Below the pieces are notes generated by a model. The model worked only from the letters and a program-made list of their open reading frames with translations, had not been told where the DNA came from and made no database searches. A DNA stretch of 64,000 bases from SZUA-36 sp963801195 (GTDB lineage Bacteria > Pseudomonadota > Gammaproteobacteria > Xanthomonadales > SZUA-36). The stretch spans positions 620,001 through 684,000 of the forward strand of contig CAWDDX010000007.1 in the NCBI GenBank assembly GCA_963801195.1, read 5' to 3'. Below, piece after piece: positions 1 to 7,523 of the stretch (the first letter of the stretch is position 1; each line of letters starts with the position of its first letter). The translations under genes were made by a program, and so were the position numbers.

Positions 1-90
1 CGTGGGGCAGTGGCCGGACTGGACCAATCAGCGGTCTTCTGTGATCGATCCAAATTGGACTTTACCAGACCACTTCACCGGGGGGAGATT

Positions 91-3000
91 GTGATTAGAA
101 GTCAGCTTTTATATTCGTTAACTCGCGTCAAAGCGATGTTGATCAGGTGTCTGGTTTGTTTCGCCATTTTCACAGTGGGTACCAATCCGCTCTCAGCCAA
201 TGACATCAAGTTCGATTCAATGCTTTCGGTCGGGAACTCCGGTATATCGACGCGAGTGATGCCAGAATCCGGGGCCATGGAAATCAACCTGACATTGCCG
301 GGCGGCATTCCGGCGGCTTCCATTGCGGGTTCAGATACCGTCAAATCCACTTCTGGCAGCGCCATGTCGGCACCGGTTCCCCCGGCTGGAACCGTCCCCA
401 TTCTGTATGAGGGTTTCGAGGGCGCATTCCCCGGCGCGTGGGTTGTCTTTGACAACGATGGCGCAACCAACGGAGAGGTGTACTGGAGCGATACCGATTT
501 CCGCAGTTACGTCGATAGCTGGAGCGCCGGAAGCGCACTGGGCGGGGCAGACGCCAGTCCTCCCGGGAGCGATTATTCAAACAACATGCAATCGTGGATG
601 GCCTGGGGACCATTTAGTCTTGGTGATGCGATCGGCGGGTCCCTGACGTTCAACTATTGGCTCGATTCGGAACAGGACTTTGATTACTTCCAGTGGCTGG
701 TCTCCATCGATGGGACCAATTTTTCCGGCTACCAGACGAGCGGCAATTCTGCCGGTTGGCAAAGCGGATCGATTGATTTTACGAATGCGGCTTCTCTCGG
801 CGATATCAGCGGTGAAACGGGCGTATATATCGCATTCGTATTTACCAGTGATGAGAGTATTGCGGCTGAGGGGGCCTACGTAGACGAGGTCAACGTAACA
901 AAAATCACGTTTGACGGAGGTGCGGATCTGGACCTGCAGTTGGTGGATGTTTCGCCAGGAATTTATGCACCCGGAGATCCAATTGATATCGGCAACCAGA
1001 TTCAGAATATCGGGGATGAGACTTCCGATCCTTACCGGATCACGTTCTATGCATCGACCAATACGACCATTTCTTCCACGGACTACGAAATTGGTTATGT
1101 TGATCGCGCCGCACTGGCTGCCGGCGGGATGCATAGCTACAGCACCAGCGGCAGTTTGCCGGGTGGTCTGCCGGACGGGGACTACTACATCGGCGCAATT
1201 CTGACGGTGATCGATGGAAACCCGGGCAACAACAGCAATTACGATCCGACGCCCATCACAATCCTTGTTTCAAGTGACCCGGAGATCCGTATCGAGCCGA
1301 CGAGCCTGGATTTCAACAGTGTGAATTTTGCGGTTTCGCAATCAGCCAGTGACGCGGCGCCGGTCGATCCGGGAAACGATGATCTCATTACCGCCAGGGC
1401 CAACACACCGGAAAATCTGTTTGTCAGTGTGGGGCCACCCGAAAGCGTCAATCTGCCCCGGCAGGCGGTTGCCGCCCGGCCAGTGATTGTCAATCAGCTC
1501 GCCTTGCGTTCGCCTGTCATCAGCATCGAGCTTTTTGGTGAAACCGTTACCGCGCTGCAAAAGAGCGTGGATATTCAGCGGGGGCAAACGATCTGGGTCG
1601 GCCACATTGAGGGTCAGGTGATGGACACCGTGATCGTCACGGCCCGTGGTAACACGTTCTCAGCCTTGATCCAGCATGGCGGCAGAACGTATGAACTGGG
1701 TGTGGGGGCGAATGGCCGCAATCGTTTATACGAGATTGACCTGAGCCTGATGCCGCCTGACGATCCTTTTTTACTCCCGGATGGCGGGGGTTCCGTCGAT
1801 AGCGTATCTGATTACGCGGAGCCGGCCCTGGACAATGTCGTGCAGGACCTGTTGGCGGTGTACACGCAAAACGCTTGCAACGTGGCCGGTTCCTGCGACC
1901 AGATGGTAGCCAACATCGTCACCGCGGTTGCGGACATGAATGCCGCCTATCAGGCAAGCGGCATCAACATCACCATGAATCTCGTCGGCACAGCGTGGAC
2001 CGACTACAGCGGTTCGGATTTCAATATCACCCTTGACGATCTGACCGGTACGACGGATGGCTACATGGACGAGGTGCATGGTATACGTGACCAGTTGGGT
2101 GCCGATATGGTCGCCTTGGTGTTCGGTGGCGACGGCGCCTACTGCGGATTGGGCTGGCTCAATTCCAGCGCCTCCAGCGCATTCAGCGTCACTGCGGCGA
2201 ACTGCGTTGTGGGTAACCGTAGTTTTGCCCACGAAATCGGACACAACCAGGGTGCACATCACGATCGCGTGAGCGCCGGGGCCGGCAGTTCGACAGACTA
2301 TAATTTTGGTTTTCGACGCTGCGACGACGGCTCCGTGGACGATCGTGGTTCACCCTATTTTCGAACCATTATGGCTTACAGTTGCACTGGCGCAAGCAGG
2401 GTAGGTATCTATTCCAATCCAGACATTAACTACCTGGGCGTGCCGCAGGGTATCGACCCTTTGGTCGAACCCACCGGAGGTGCGCACAACGCCCGTCGTC
2501 TTAATGAACGTGCTACGACCGTAGCTGATTTTCGGGCTTCGGCGAACAACGAGTTTTTCACGATCTTCAATGATGGTGGCAGTGAATTGTCGGTCACTGC
2601 GCTCGACCTTGAAAGTCCTGCAGACTGGATAACGTATTCACCTGGGGCGCCTTTCACCGTGCCGCCCGGTGGTTCCCGCCTGGTCAGTGTCGCGGTCGAT
2701 TTTATCGGCGCGCCGGAGGGCGTTTCCAGTAACCGCTTGCTGGTGTATTCAAACGATGCCGATGAGAATCCGTATCCCGGTGCGGTAACGATCAATATCA
2801 ACAAGGCGGGAACCACCTGCTATGCACTCACCATGGGTCATAACGGACAAGGCGGGGATCCAACTGCAGTACCGGATCGATCAGGTGGCTGTCCGGCAGG
2901 TGAGTACCTGGCGGGGGAAAACGTTGCACTCACAGCCTACCCTGCTACAGACTGGTTCGTGGGCAGTTGGATGGGTACGGATAACGATGCCAGCACTTCG

Positions 3001-4767
3001 CTGAGTAACACACTGACAATGCCCGCCACAGGCTGGTCGGTGACAGTCAACTATGTCGAAACCGTCGGGGTTCCTGAGGTTCGCATTGAACCTGCCAGCC
3101 TGAGTTTCTCCAGCGCAGTTGCCGATGCGGCGCGCGCAATAGCTGGCGATGCGGTGAGGAAAACCGACTTTTCCCGTCTGGCTGCCAAGGTCAAGAGCAC
3201 CGGCAGACTCAGGATCATTCTTGGTCTGGACGTGCCGAACCGGGCTGCGGGTTTGCTCAATGCGATGCAGCGGGCCAATCAAAAAGCTCGAATCAACACG
3301 GCCCAGGATGAATTCCTGGCACGTATCGGGATGTCCCCGGGGCAGGCGCACAAATTCCAATCCATTCCATACATCGCACTTGAAGTCAGCTCCGGCCAAC
3401 TGGATCGTATTGCCAGAATGCCCGATGTGGTTCACGTGCAGGAGGATGTGCTGTTGCGGCCCATTCTGGCCAGCAGCAACGCAGTGATTGGTTCACCGGC
3501 AGCCTGGGCACAGGGCTATGACGGGACGGGTTTTGCCGTTGCCGTTCTGGATACGGGCGTTGACAATACGCACCCGTTTTTTTCGACGGGCCCCAACAAG
3601 GTTGTATCCGAAGCCTGTTACTCGACCACTTACGCACCCTATTCATCTTCCAGCGTTTGTCCCGGTGGCGTCAGTAGTTCGACCGCGGCCGGATCGGGCG
3701 AGCCCTGTGATGTTGCCCTCGACACCGGTTGTGGACACGGGACACATGTCGCCGGTATTGCGGCGGGTAATGACGGCGTTGGACCGAATTACGGCGTGGC
3801 TCGCGGTGCAGACATCGTGGCAATACAGGTCTTCTCCATGTTCGATGATGTCGATATCTGCTCCCCGTACACGCCACCTTGCTTTCTGTCTTATACATCG
3901 GATCAGATCAGTGGCCTGGAACGCGTTCTCGAACTCAGCGCCGGCATCGATATCGCTTCTGCCAACTTGAGTCTCGGTGGTAGCTATTACACTGATCAGG
4001 CGACTTGTGATGCAGATAATGCCGCGCAAAAAGCAGCCATCGATAACCTCAGGTCCGTTGGAATCGCGACCGTTGCCGCTTCCGGTAATGAATACTATAC
4101 GAACGCCATGGGCAGTCCAGGCTGCATTTCGTCGGCAATTTCAGTTGGCTCGACCACTGACGCAGACGCCATTTCGAACTTTTCCAATGTCACGAGTTTC
4201 CTCGACCTGCTCGCGCCGGGAAGTTCCATCACGTCGTCGTTTCCTGGTGGTGGAACAGTAACCTGGGATGGCACATCCATGGCGACTCCGCACGTGGCTG
4301 GGGCGTGGGCGGTGCTGAAGCAAAAAGACCCGGCCGCGAGCGTGGATGCCGTGTTGGCGGCGTTACGTGACACCGGCACCAGCGTCAACGATCAAAGGGC
4401 TGGCGGATCCGTCACCGACATGCGTCGCATCAACGTGGATGTAGCGCTTGGGCAGCTTGCTGGAGTCGGCGGTCAGACATTCGCCATCTTCAACGACGGA
4501 TCGGTGGATTTGTCGGTCACGGCGATCGATCTTGAAAGTCCGGCAGCCTGGATTACCTGGTCGCCTGTGGCGCCCTTTTCCGTATCGCCGGGTGGTTCCC
4601 AGTTAGTCAACGTAGAAGTGGATTTTGGAAGTGCGCCGGATGGTGTGTCCAATAACCGCTTGCTGGTCTATTCGAATGACGCTGATGAGAGTCCGTATCC
4701 CGATGCAGTGATTATCACTGTGGACAAGTCGAAAGCAGAGGTGATATTCAGCAATAGCTTTGAATAG
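91..4767 (+). CDS. Secreted dual protease: metzincin (M12-like) plus subtilisin (S8) in one chain
   Basis: A secreted protein of about 1558 aa. The GTG at 91 follows a purine-rich GGGGGAG and precedes a hydrophobic signal segment ending near PLSA; an in-frame GTG at 10 is possible. Going along the chain: a MAM/jelly-roll-like region (residues ~105-270), a CARDB-like domain (~278-395), a first PEIRIEPTSLDF strand (~397), a metzincin with HEIGHNQGAHHD (His at ~714) and Met-turn IMAYS, a beta-sandwich half (TIFNDGG...), and an InlB-repeat-like stretch. Then come a second PEVRIEPASLSF strand, an I9-like propeptide, an S8 domain (Asp ~1154 in DTGVD, His ~1216 in HGTHVAG, Ser ~1396 in GTSMATPHVAG), and a second copy of the TIFNDG half. 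All catalytic residues of both proteases are present. The C-terminus is VIFSNSFE. Expected role is extracellular protein degradation. The chain could continue off the left edge, but the signal peptide argues against it. Confidence 0.85.
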   Translation: MIRSQLLYSLTRVKAMLIRCLVCFAIFTVGTNPLSANDIKFDSMLSVGNSGISTRVMPESGAMEINLTLPGGIPAASIAGSDTVKSTSGSAMSAPVPPAGTVPILYEGFEGAFPGAWVVFDNDGATNGEVYWSDTDFRSYVDSWSAGSALGGADASPPGSDYSNNMQSWMAWGPFSLGDAIGGSLTFNYWLDSEQDFDYFQWLVSIDGTNFSGYQTSGNSAGWQSGSIDFTNAASLGDISGETGVYIAFVFTSDESIAAEGAYVDEVNVTKITFDGGADLDLQLVDVSPGIYAPGDPIDIGNQIQNIGDETSDPYRITFYASTNTTISSTDYEIGYVDRAALAAGGMHSYSTSGSLPGGLPDGDYYIGAILTVIDGNPGNNSNYDPTPITILVSSDPEIRIEPTSLDFNSVNFAVSQSASDAAPVDPGNDDLITARANTPENLFVSVGPPESVNLPRQAVAARPVIVNQLALRSPVISIELFGETVTALQKSVDIQRGQTIWVGHIEGQVMDTVIVTARGNTFSALIQHGGRTYELGVGANGRNRLYEIDLSLMPPDDPFLLPDGGGSVDSVSDYAEPALDNVVQDLLAVYTQNACNVAGSCDQMVANIVTAVADMNAAYQASGINITMNLVGTAWTDYSGSDFNITLDDLTGTTDGYMDEVHGIRDQLGADMVALVFGGDGAYCGLGWLNSSASSAFSVTAANCVVGNRSFAHEIGHNQGAHHDRVSAGAGSSTDYNFGFRRCDDGSVDDRGSPYFRTIMAYSCTGASRVGIYSNPDINYLGVPQGIDPLVEPTGGAHNARRLNERATTVADFRASANNEFFTIFNDGGSELSVTALDLESPADWITYSPGAPFTVPPGGSRLVSVAVDFIGAPEGVSSNRLLVYSNDADENPYPGAVTININKAGTTCYALTMGHNGQGGDPTAVPDRSGGCPAGEYLAGENVALTAYPATDWFVGSWMGTDNDASTSLSNTLTMPATGWSVTVNYVETVGVPEVRIEPASLSFSSAVADAARAIAGDAVRKTDFSRLAAKVKSTGRLRIILGLDVPNRAAGLLNAMQRANQKARINTAQDEFLARIGMSPGQAHKFQSIPYIALEVSSGQLDRIARMPDVVHVQEDVLLRPILASSNAVIGSPAAWAQGYDGTGFAVAVLDTGVDNTHPFFSTGPNKVVSEACYSTTYAPYSSSSVCPGGVSSSTAAGSGEPCDVALDTGCGHGTHVAGIAAGNDGVGPNYGVARGADIVAIQVFSMFDDVDICSPYTPPCFLSYTSDQISGLERVLELSAGIDIASANLSLGGSYYTDQATCDADNAAQKAAIDNLRSVGIATVAASGNEYYTNAMGSPGCISSAISVGSTTDADAISNFSNVTSFLDLLAPGSSITSSFPGGGTVTWDGTSMATPHVAGAWAVLKQKDPAASVDAVLAALRDTGTSVNDQRAGGSVTDMRRINVDVALGQLAGVGGQTFAIFNDGSVDLSVTAIDLESPAAWITWSPVAPFSVSPGGSQLVNVEVDFGSAPDGVSNNRLLVYSNDADESPYPDAVIITVDKSKAEVIFSNSFE

Positions 4768-5016
4768 ACGGTGCTTGCAGTCTCTCGCTTGATCGGGTTG
4801 TTTTGTTCACAGCCGGGCCGGAGAGCCCAGTTTGCGTTACTGCAAGTGTCATGGTATCAGCCCTTGAACCAGCCGCTTTCACGGTGAGTGGTAACGTCTG
4901 TTTGCTGGCAGGACAGTGGCATATCCGCGTCATTCCGGTGACCACAAACACCCCCCGGGGCAGATCACCCGATAGAATTATTTCACCAAGTCGGGAGCAG
5001 GCACTCCCGGCATCGG
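4768..5016. other. Intergenic, nothing recognised
   Basis: A 249-bp stretch between two convergent genes. It contains one 6-bp hairpin (CGGGAG 4992-4997 with CTCCCG 5004-5009) without a following T tract. I see no gene or RNA here. Confidence 0.5.
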
Positions 5017-5448
5017 TCAGTGGTGCACCACCTTTTCAATAATCTCTTGCACGTCCTTCTCCAGTTGGACCGATGGTGTGATCACCAATTCACGATCCTG
5101 CAAGGTCGTACAAAAGCGGCTGACATCCGCGTTGCGCTTGTAGGCATCGCGCAGCTCGCTCACCACCTTTTCCACTTCCAGTGGTTTCAGGCCGTGTTCC
5201 TCCACCAACATGTTCAGACCGCTGATCTTGCCCTCATGGATCCAGGCCAGACCGAAAGTTTTTGGCGGTTTGCCGATAAATACGTAAGCCGCATGTTTGG
5301 CGGGAACAACTTCCAGGGGGTCCTTGACCTGGCTGGCGAGTTCACCGAGCTGGGTTTCGACCTCTGCGATCCTCGAGGCTGCTGTGCTGGAAGGATCGAT
5401 GACGGGATAATTCGACTTGCTGGAAAAAAAGTTTCCAAAGAGACCCAT
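5017..5448 (-). CDS. Hypothetical protein, 143 aa
   Basis: The product begins MGLFGNFFSSKSNYP and has no signal peptide or membrane span. A GGAGGA ribosome-binding site lies 5 nt before the ATG, which supports a real gene. A Ser/Thr-rich segment is followed by a predicted helix (residues ~25-42), then a mixed alpha/beta region with KTFGLAWIHEGKISG, and finally a long charged helical C-terminus rich in Glu, Lys and Val that ends VEHH-like in His-His. I do not recognise the family. It stands alone, convergent with the large protease gene and next to the tRNA-Ser array. Confidence 0.7.
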   Translation of the reverse strand: MGLFGNFFSSKSNYPVIDPSSTAASRIAEVETQLGELASQVKDPLEVVPAKHAAYVFIGKPPKTFGLAWIHEGKISGLNMLVEEHGLKPLEVEKVVSELRDAYKRNADVSRFCTTLQDRELVITPSVQLEKDVQEIIEKVVHH

Positions 5449-5697
5449 GACTTCCTCCGTTAGTTAAAGCGTCTTTCGACGGGATTGGCCACTATTTATC
5501 CTAGCCCACTTGCATGCAAAATGCCAAATCGACCGTGACGCTTTCGCCCTGCGCGCGTCCCTTGAACCGGTGTATTCCCGGACTTTGGCCCAGGCCAGCC
5601 TCCCGAAAGGTTACCGGTTTCACCTCCCCCTGCCCGGTTATTGAATCCGGGTGCTTCGCACGGTGTTGTGCATCTGACCAAGCTCTTTGGCAGATAT

Positions 5698-5727
5698 AAA
5701 AAGGCCCCGTGTTTGCGGGGCCTTTTT
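5698..5727 (-). terminator. Terminator of tRNA-Ser
   Basis: AAAAAGGCCCCG pairs with CGGGGCCTTTTT around a 6-nt loop. On the minus strand it lies 5 nt after the CCA end of tRNA-Ser and ends in a T tract. The symmetry makes it usable on both strands. Confidence 0.85.
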
Positions 5728-5732
5728 ATGTT

Positions 5733-5823
5733 TGGCGGAGAGAGAGGGATTCGAACCCTCGATACGCTATTAACGTATACACACTTTCCAGGCGTGCTCC
5801 TTCAGCCACTCGGACACCTCTCC
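5733..5823 (-). tRNA. tRNA-Ser (GGA)
   Basis: An 88-nt body plus encoded CCA. Acceptor GGAGAGG pairs with TCTCTCC (one G-T pair), the anticodon GGA sits in the CACGCCTGGAAAGTGTG arm, a long class II variable arm is present, and the T loop is TTCGAAT. It is the last and only intact copy of a tandem array running leftward from about 6299, followed by a strong terminator. Confidence 0.97.
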
Positions 5824-5894
5824 AATAAACCTTATTTTTACCTGTCCCTTGCAGACAGTCGAGCAGAACGACGATCCTGACGACTCTTCGAGTC

Positions 5895-6061
5895 GTGAGA
5901 GAGAGGGATTGTTCAAAACCTTCCTGGTTTTGACCCTCCGGGCGCTCCCGCTTCGCTCCAGCGACCAAATCTGTTCCGGACAAATTTGTCGAACCCTCGA
6001 TACGCTATTAACGTATACACACTTTCCAGGCGTGCTCCTTCAGCCACTCGGACACCTCTCC
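5895..6061 (-). pseudogene. Split tRNA-Ser copy with 79-nt insertion in the T loop
   Basis: The 5' half (5990-6061) is identical to the functional tRNA-Ser, including the anticodon and T-stem 5' strand. The 3' part (5895-5910) keeps the T-stem and 6 of 7 acceptor bases but lacks CCA. Between them, inside the T loop, lie 79 nt (5911-5989) containing two short inverted repeats: CAAAACC/GGTTTTG and an AAATCTGT/ACAAATTT pair. Probably non-functional unless processed. Confidence 0.8.
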
Positions 6062-6132
6062 AATAAACCTTATTTTTACCTGTCCCTTGCAGACAGTTGA
6101 GCAGAACGATGATCCTGACGACTCTTCGAGTC

Positions 6133-6299
6133 GTGAGAGAGAGGGATTGTTCAAAACCTTCCTGGTTTTGACCCTCCGGGCGCTCCCGCTTCGCTCCAGC
6201 GACCAAATCTGTTCCGGACAGATTTGTCGAACCCTCGATACGCTATTAACGTATACACACTTTCCAGGCGTGCTCCTTCAGCCACCCGGACACCTCACC
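6133..6299 (-). pseudogene. Second split tRNA-Ser copy, decayed at the 5' end
   Basis: Same design as the copy at 5895-6061: 3' part to 6148, 79-nt insertion 6149-6227, 5' part 6228-6299. The 5' end has drifted (GGTGAGG instead of GGAGAGG, and one change in the D arm). The insertion hairpin is perfect here (AAATCTGT with ACAGATTT). Confidence 0.75.
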
Positions 6300-6386
6300 G
6301 GTATCCTCACCAATTTTATCAGCATACGGCGATTTATTCCCGTATGCCTGTGCAAATGCACGATACCGCTTGAAAAAAGGCAGCGG

Positions 6387-6416
6387 ATTATCAGTTTAGT
6401 GCAGGTACCATGTCAA
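6387..6416 (-). promoter_or_regulatory. Sigma70-type promoter reading into the tRNA-Ser array
   Basis: On the minus strand TTGACA (6416-6411) is followed after 18 nt by GATAAT (6392-6387) and then a GC-rich CCGCTGCC. The start would be near 6380, so a transcript would pass through both split copies before the intact tRNA-Ser. Confidence 0.65.
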
Positions 6417-6508
6417 CCGGCCAGGGACGTTTATTGGCATAATAACGCCGCCTCGACCGTGTACTTGGTGCCAGTGCCTGTTCTTTTTAAAATCAACAGC
6501 AACGCCGG

Positions 6509-6537
6509 TTGACAATCAGGTGTCTCGCACGGATAAT
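6509..6537 (+). promoter_or_regulatory. Stable-RNA promoter of the tRNA-Arg to tRNA-Leu cluster
   Basis: TTGACA (6509-6514), a 17-nt spacer and GATAAT (6532-6537) are near consensus. The following CGCACCCCCGCGG is a GC-rich discriminator of the kind associated with stringent (ppGpp/DksA) control. The first tRNA starts about 37 nt after the expected start site. Confidence 0.75.
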
Positions 6538-6580
6538 TCGCACCCCCGCGGAGTTCAGTGTTTCGCAGGGAAAATACAGC

Positions 6581-6657
6581 GCGCCCGTAGCTCAGCTGGA
6601 TAGAGTACCCGGCTACGAACCGGGCGGTCGGGAGTTCGAATCTCTCCGGGCGCGCCA
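6581..6657 (+). tRNA. tRNA-Arg (ACG)
   Basis: Acceptor GCGCCCG pairs with CGGGCGC, anticodon ACG sits in loop CTACGAA, the T loop is TTCGAAT, and CCA is encoded. Confidence 0.97.
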
Positions 6658-6793
6658 TTTATGACAAACAATTTTCAAGGCCATCCAGACAAGGGTGGCC
6701 TTTTGAATTTATTGGGTTTTCGATTGCCCAAAAAGATGGAAATGGATTGACGCAATTTGGCTGAGTCCGTAACATCGACAGGTTAACCGGTTT

Positions 6794-6870
6794 CGGGGTG
6801 TAGCGCAGCCTGGTAGCGCAACTGCTTTGGGAGCAGTGGGTCGGGAGTTCGAATCTCTCCACCCCGACCA
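6794..6870 (+). tRNA. tRNA-Pro (TGG)
   Basis: Acceptor CGGGGTG/CACCCCG, anticodon stem ACTGC/GCAGT, loop TTTGGGA giving TGG, encoded CCA. Confidence 0.97.
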
Positions 6871-6889
6871 ATTTGTACGACCAGACGAT

Positions 6890-6966
<77 letters not shown>

Positions 6967-6982
6967 TGCAAATGGTCCGGAG

Positions 6983-7020
6983 CGCAACCCCTAAATTTGG
7001 AGGGTTGCAGGTTCGAGTCC
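6983..7020 (+). repeat. tRNA 3'-half fragment, possible integration scar
   Basis: The stretch 6999-7020 repeats the T-arm side of tRNA-Arg(TCT) (GAGGGTTGCAGGTTCGAG) without the acceptor stem. It also forms GCAACCC/GGGTTGC with 6983-6989. No integrase is nearby. Confidence 0.5.
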
Positions 7021-7147
7021 ATAGCACATGGTGGTGCAGGTGCCGTTCATGCCAGGGTGGCCGGGAGCGGCCAGCCGGGCACGCATACGCAATGTGGTTA
7101 TAGAACACATTTGGTATAGTGAGGCGGTAAAGGCAGAGAGAAACAAT

Positions 7148-7224
7148 GGTGGGCGTAGCTCAGTAGGTAGAGCATCGGATTGTGATTCCGACGGTCGTGG
7201 GTTCGAGCCCCATCGTCCACCCCA
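7148..7224 (+). tRNA. tRNA-His (GTG)
   Basis: Acceptor GTGGGCG/CGTCCAC with G at position -1 facing discriminator C, anticodon loop TTGTGAT, encoded CCA. Confidence 0.97.
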
Positions 7225-7262
7225 ATTTTAAAAGCAGATTTTAGAATCTGCTATGGCTAAAT

Positions 7263-7338
7263 GGGCCATTAGCTCAACTGGCAGAGCAACGGACTCTTAA
7301 TCCGCAGGTTGTAGGTTCGATTCCTACATGGCCCACCA
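7263..7338 (+). tRNA. tRNA-Lys (CTT)
   Basis: Acceptor GGGCCAT/ATGGCCC, loop CTCTTAA giving anticodon CTT, encoded CCA. There is an A-C mismatch at the base of the anticodon stem. Confidence 0.93.
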
Positions 7339-7384
7339 CAATTTAAAAGGCTCCTGGACGGGATATCAGTTCGGAAAACGTTTA

Positions 7385-7469
<85 letters not shown>

Positions 7470-7523
7470 TGTGCCCCGCCACTCCCGGCACGACGAGACA
7501 TCACCAAGAGGTTGACACAATTC

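Larger units (their letters stand above)
5752..6299. repeat. Tandem 238-bp repeat built on tRNA-Ser
   Basis: The sequence GATACGCTATTAACG recurs at 5761, 5999 and 6237, giving an exact period of 238 bp and about 2.3 units. Each unit starts in the T loop of tRNA-Ser, runs through the tRNA 5' half and a spacer containing ACGACTC/GAGTCGT, and ends with the 79-nt insertion. The units differ by only a few bases. Confidence 0.9.
6300..6580. other. Promoter-bearing intergenic region
   Basis: No gene is seen. It holds an 8-bp inverted repeat (GCATACGG 6322-6329 with CCGTATGC 6340-6347) and two divergent promoters, one for tRNA-Ser leftward and one for the tRNA-Arg cluster rightward. Confidence 0.6.

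Noticed and set aside
4992..5009. Terminator between the two convergent genes
   Set aside because: A 6-bp hairpin without a T tract on either strand.
5911..5989. Archaeal-type tRNA intron
   Set aside because: The insert is in the T loop, lacks a bulge-helix-bulge context and is accompanied by an intact copy; no splicing endonuclease is expected in this kind of organism.
6983..7148. Additional tRNA gene between tRNA-Arg and tRNA-His
   Set aside because: Only a T-arm-like fragment is present; no acceptor pairing or anticodon arm can be formed.
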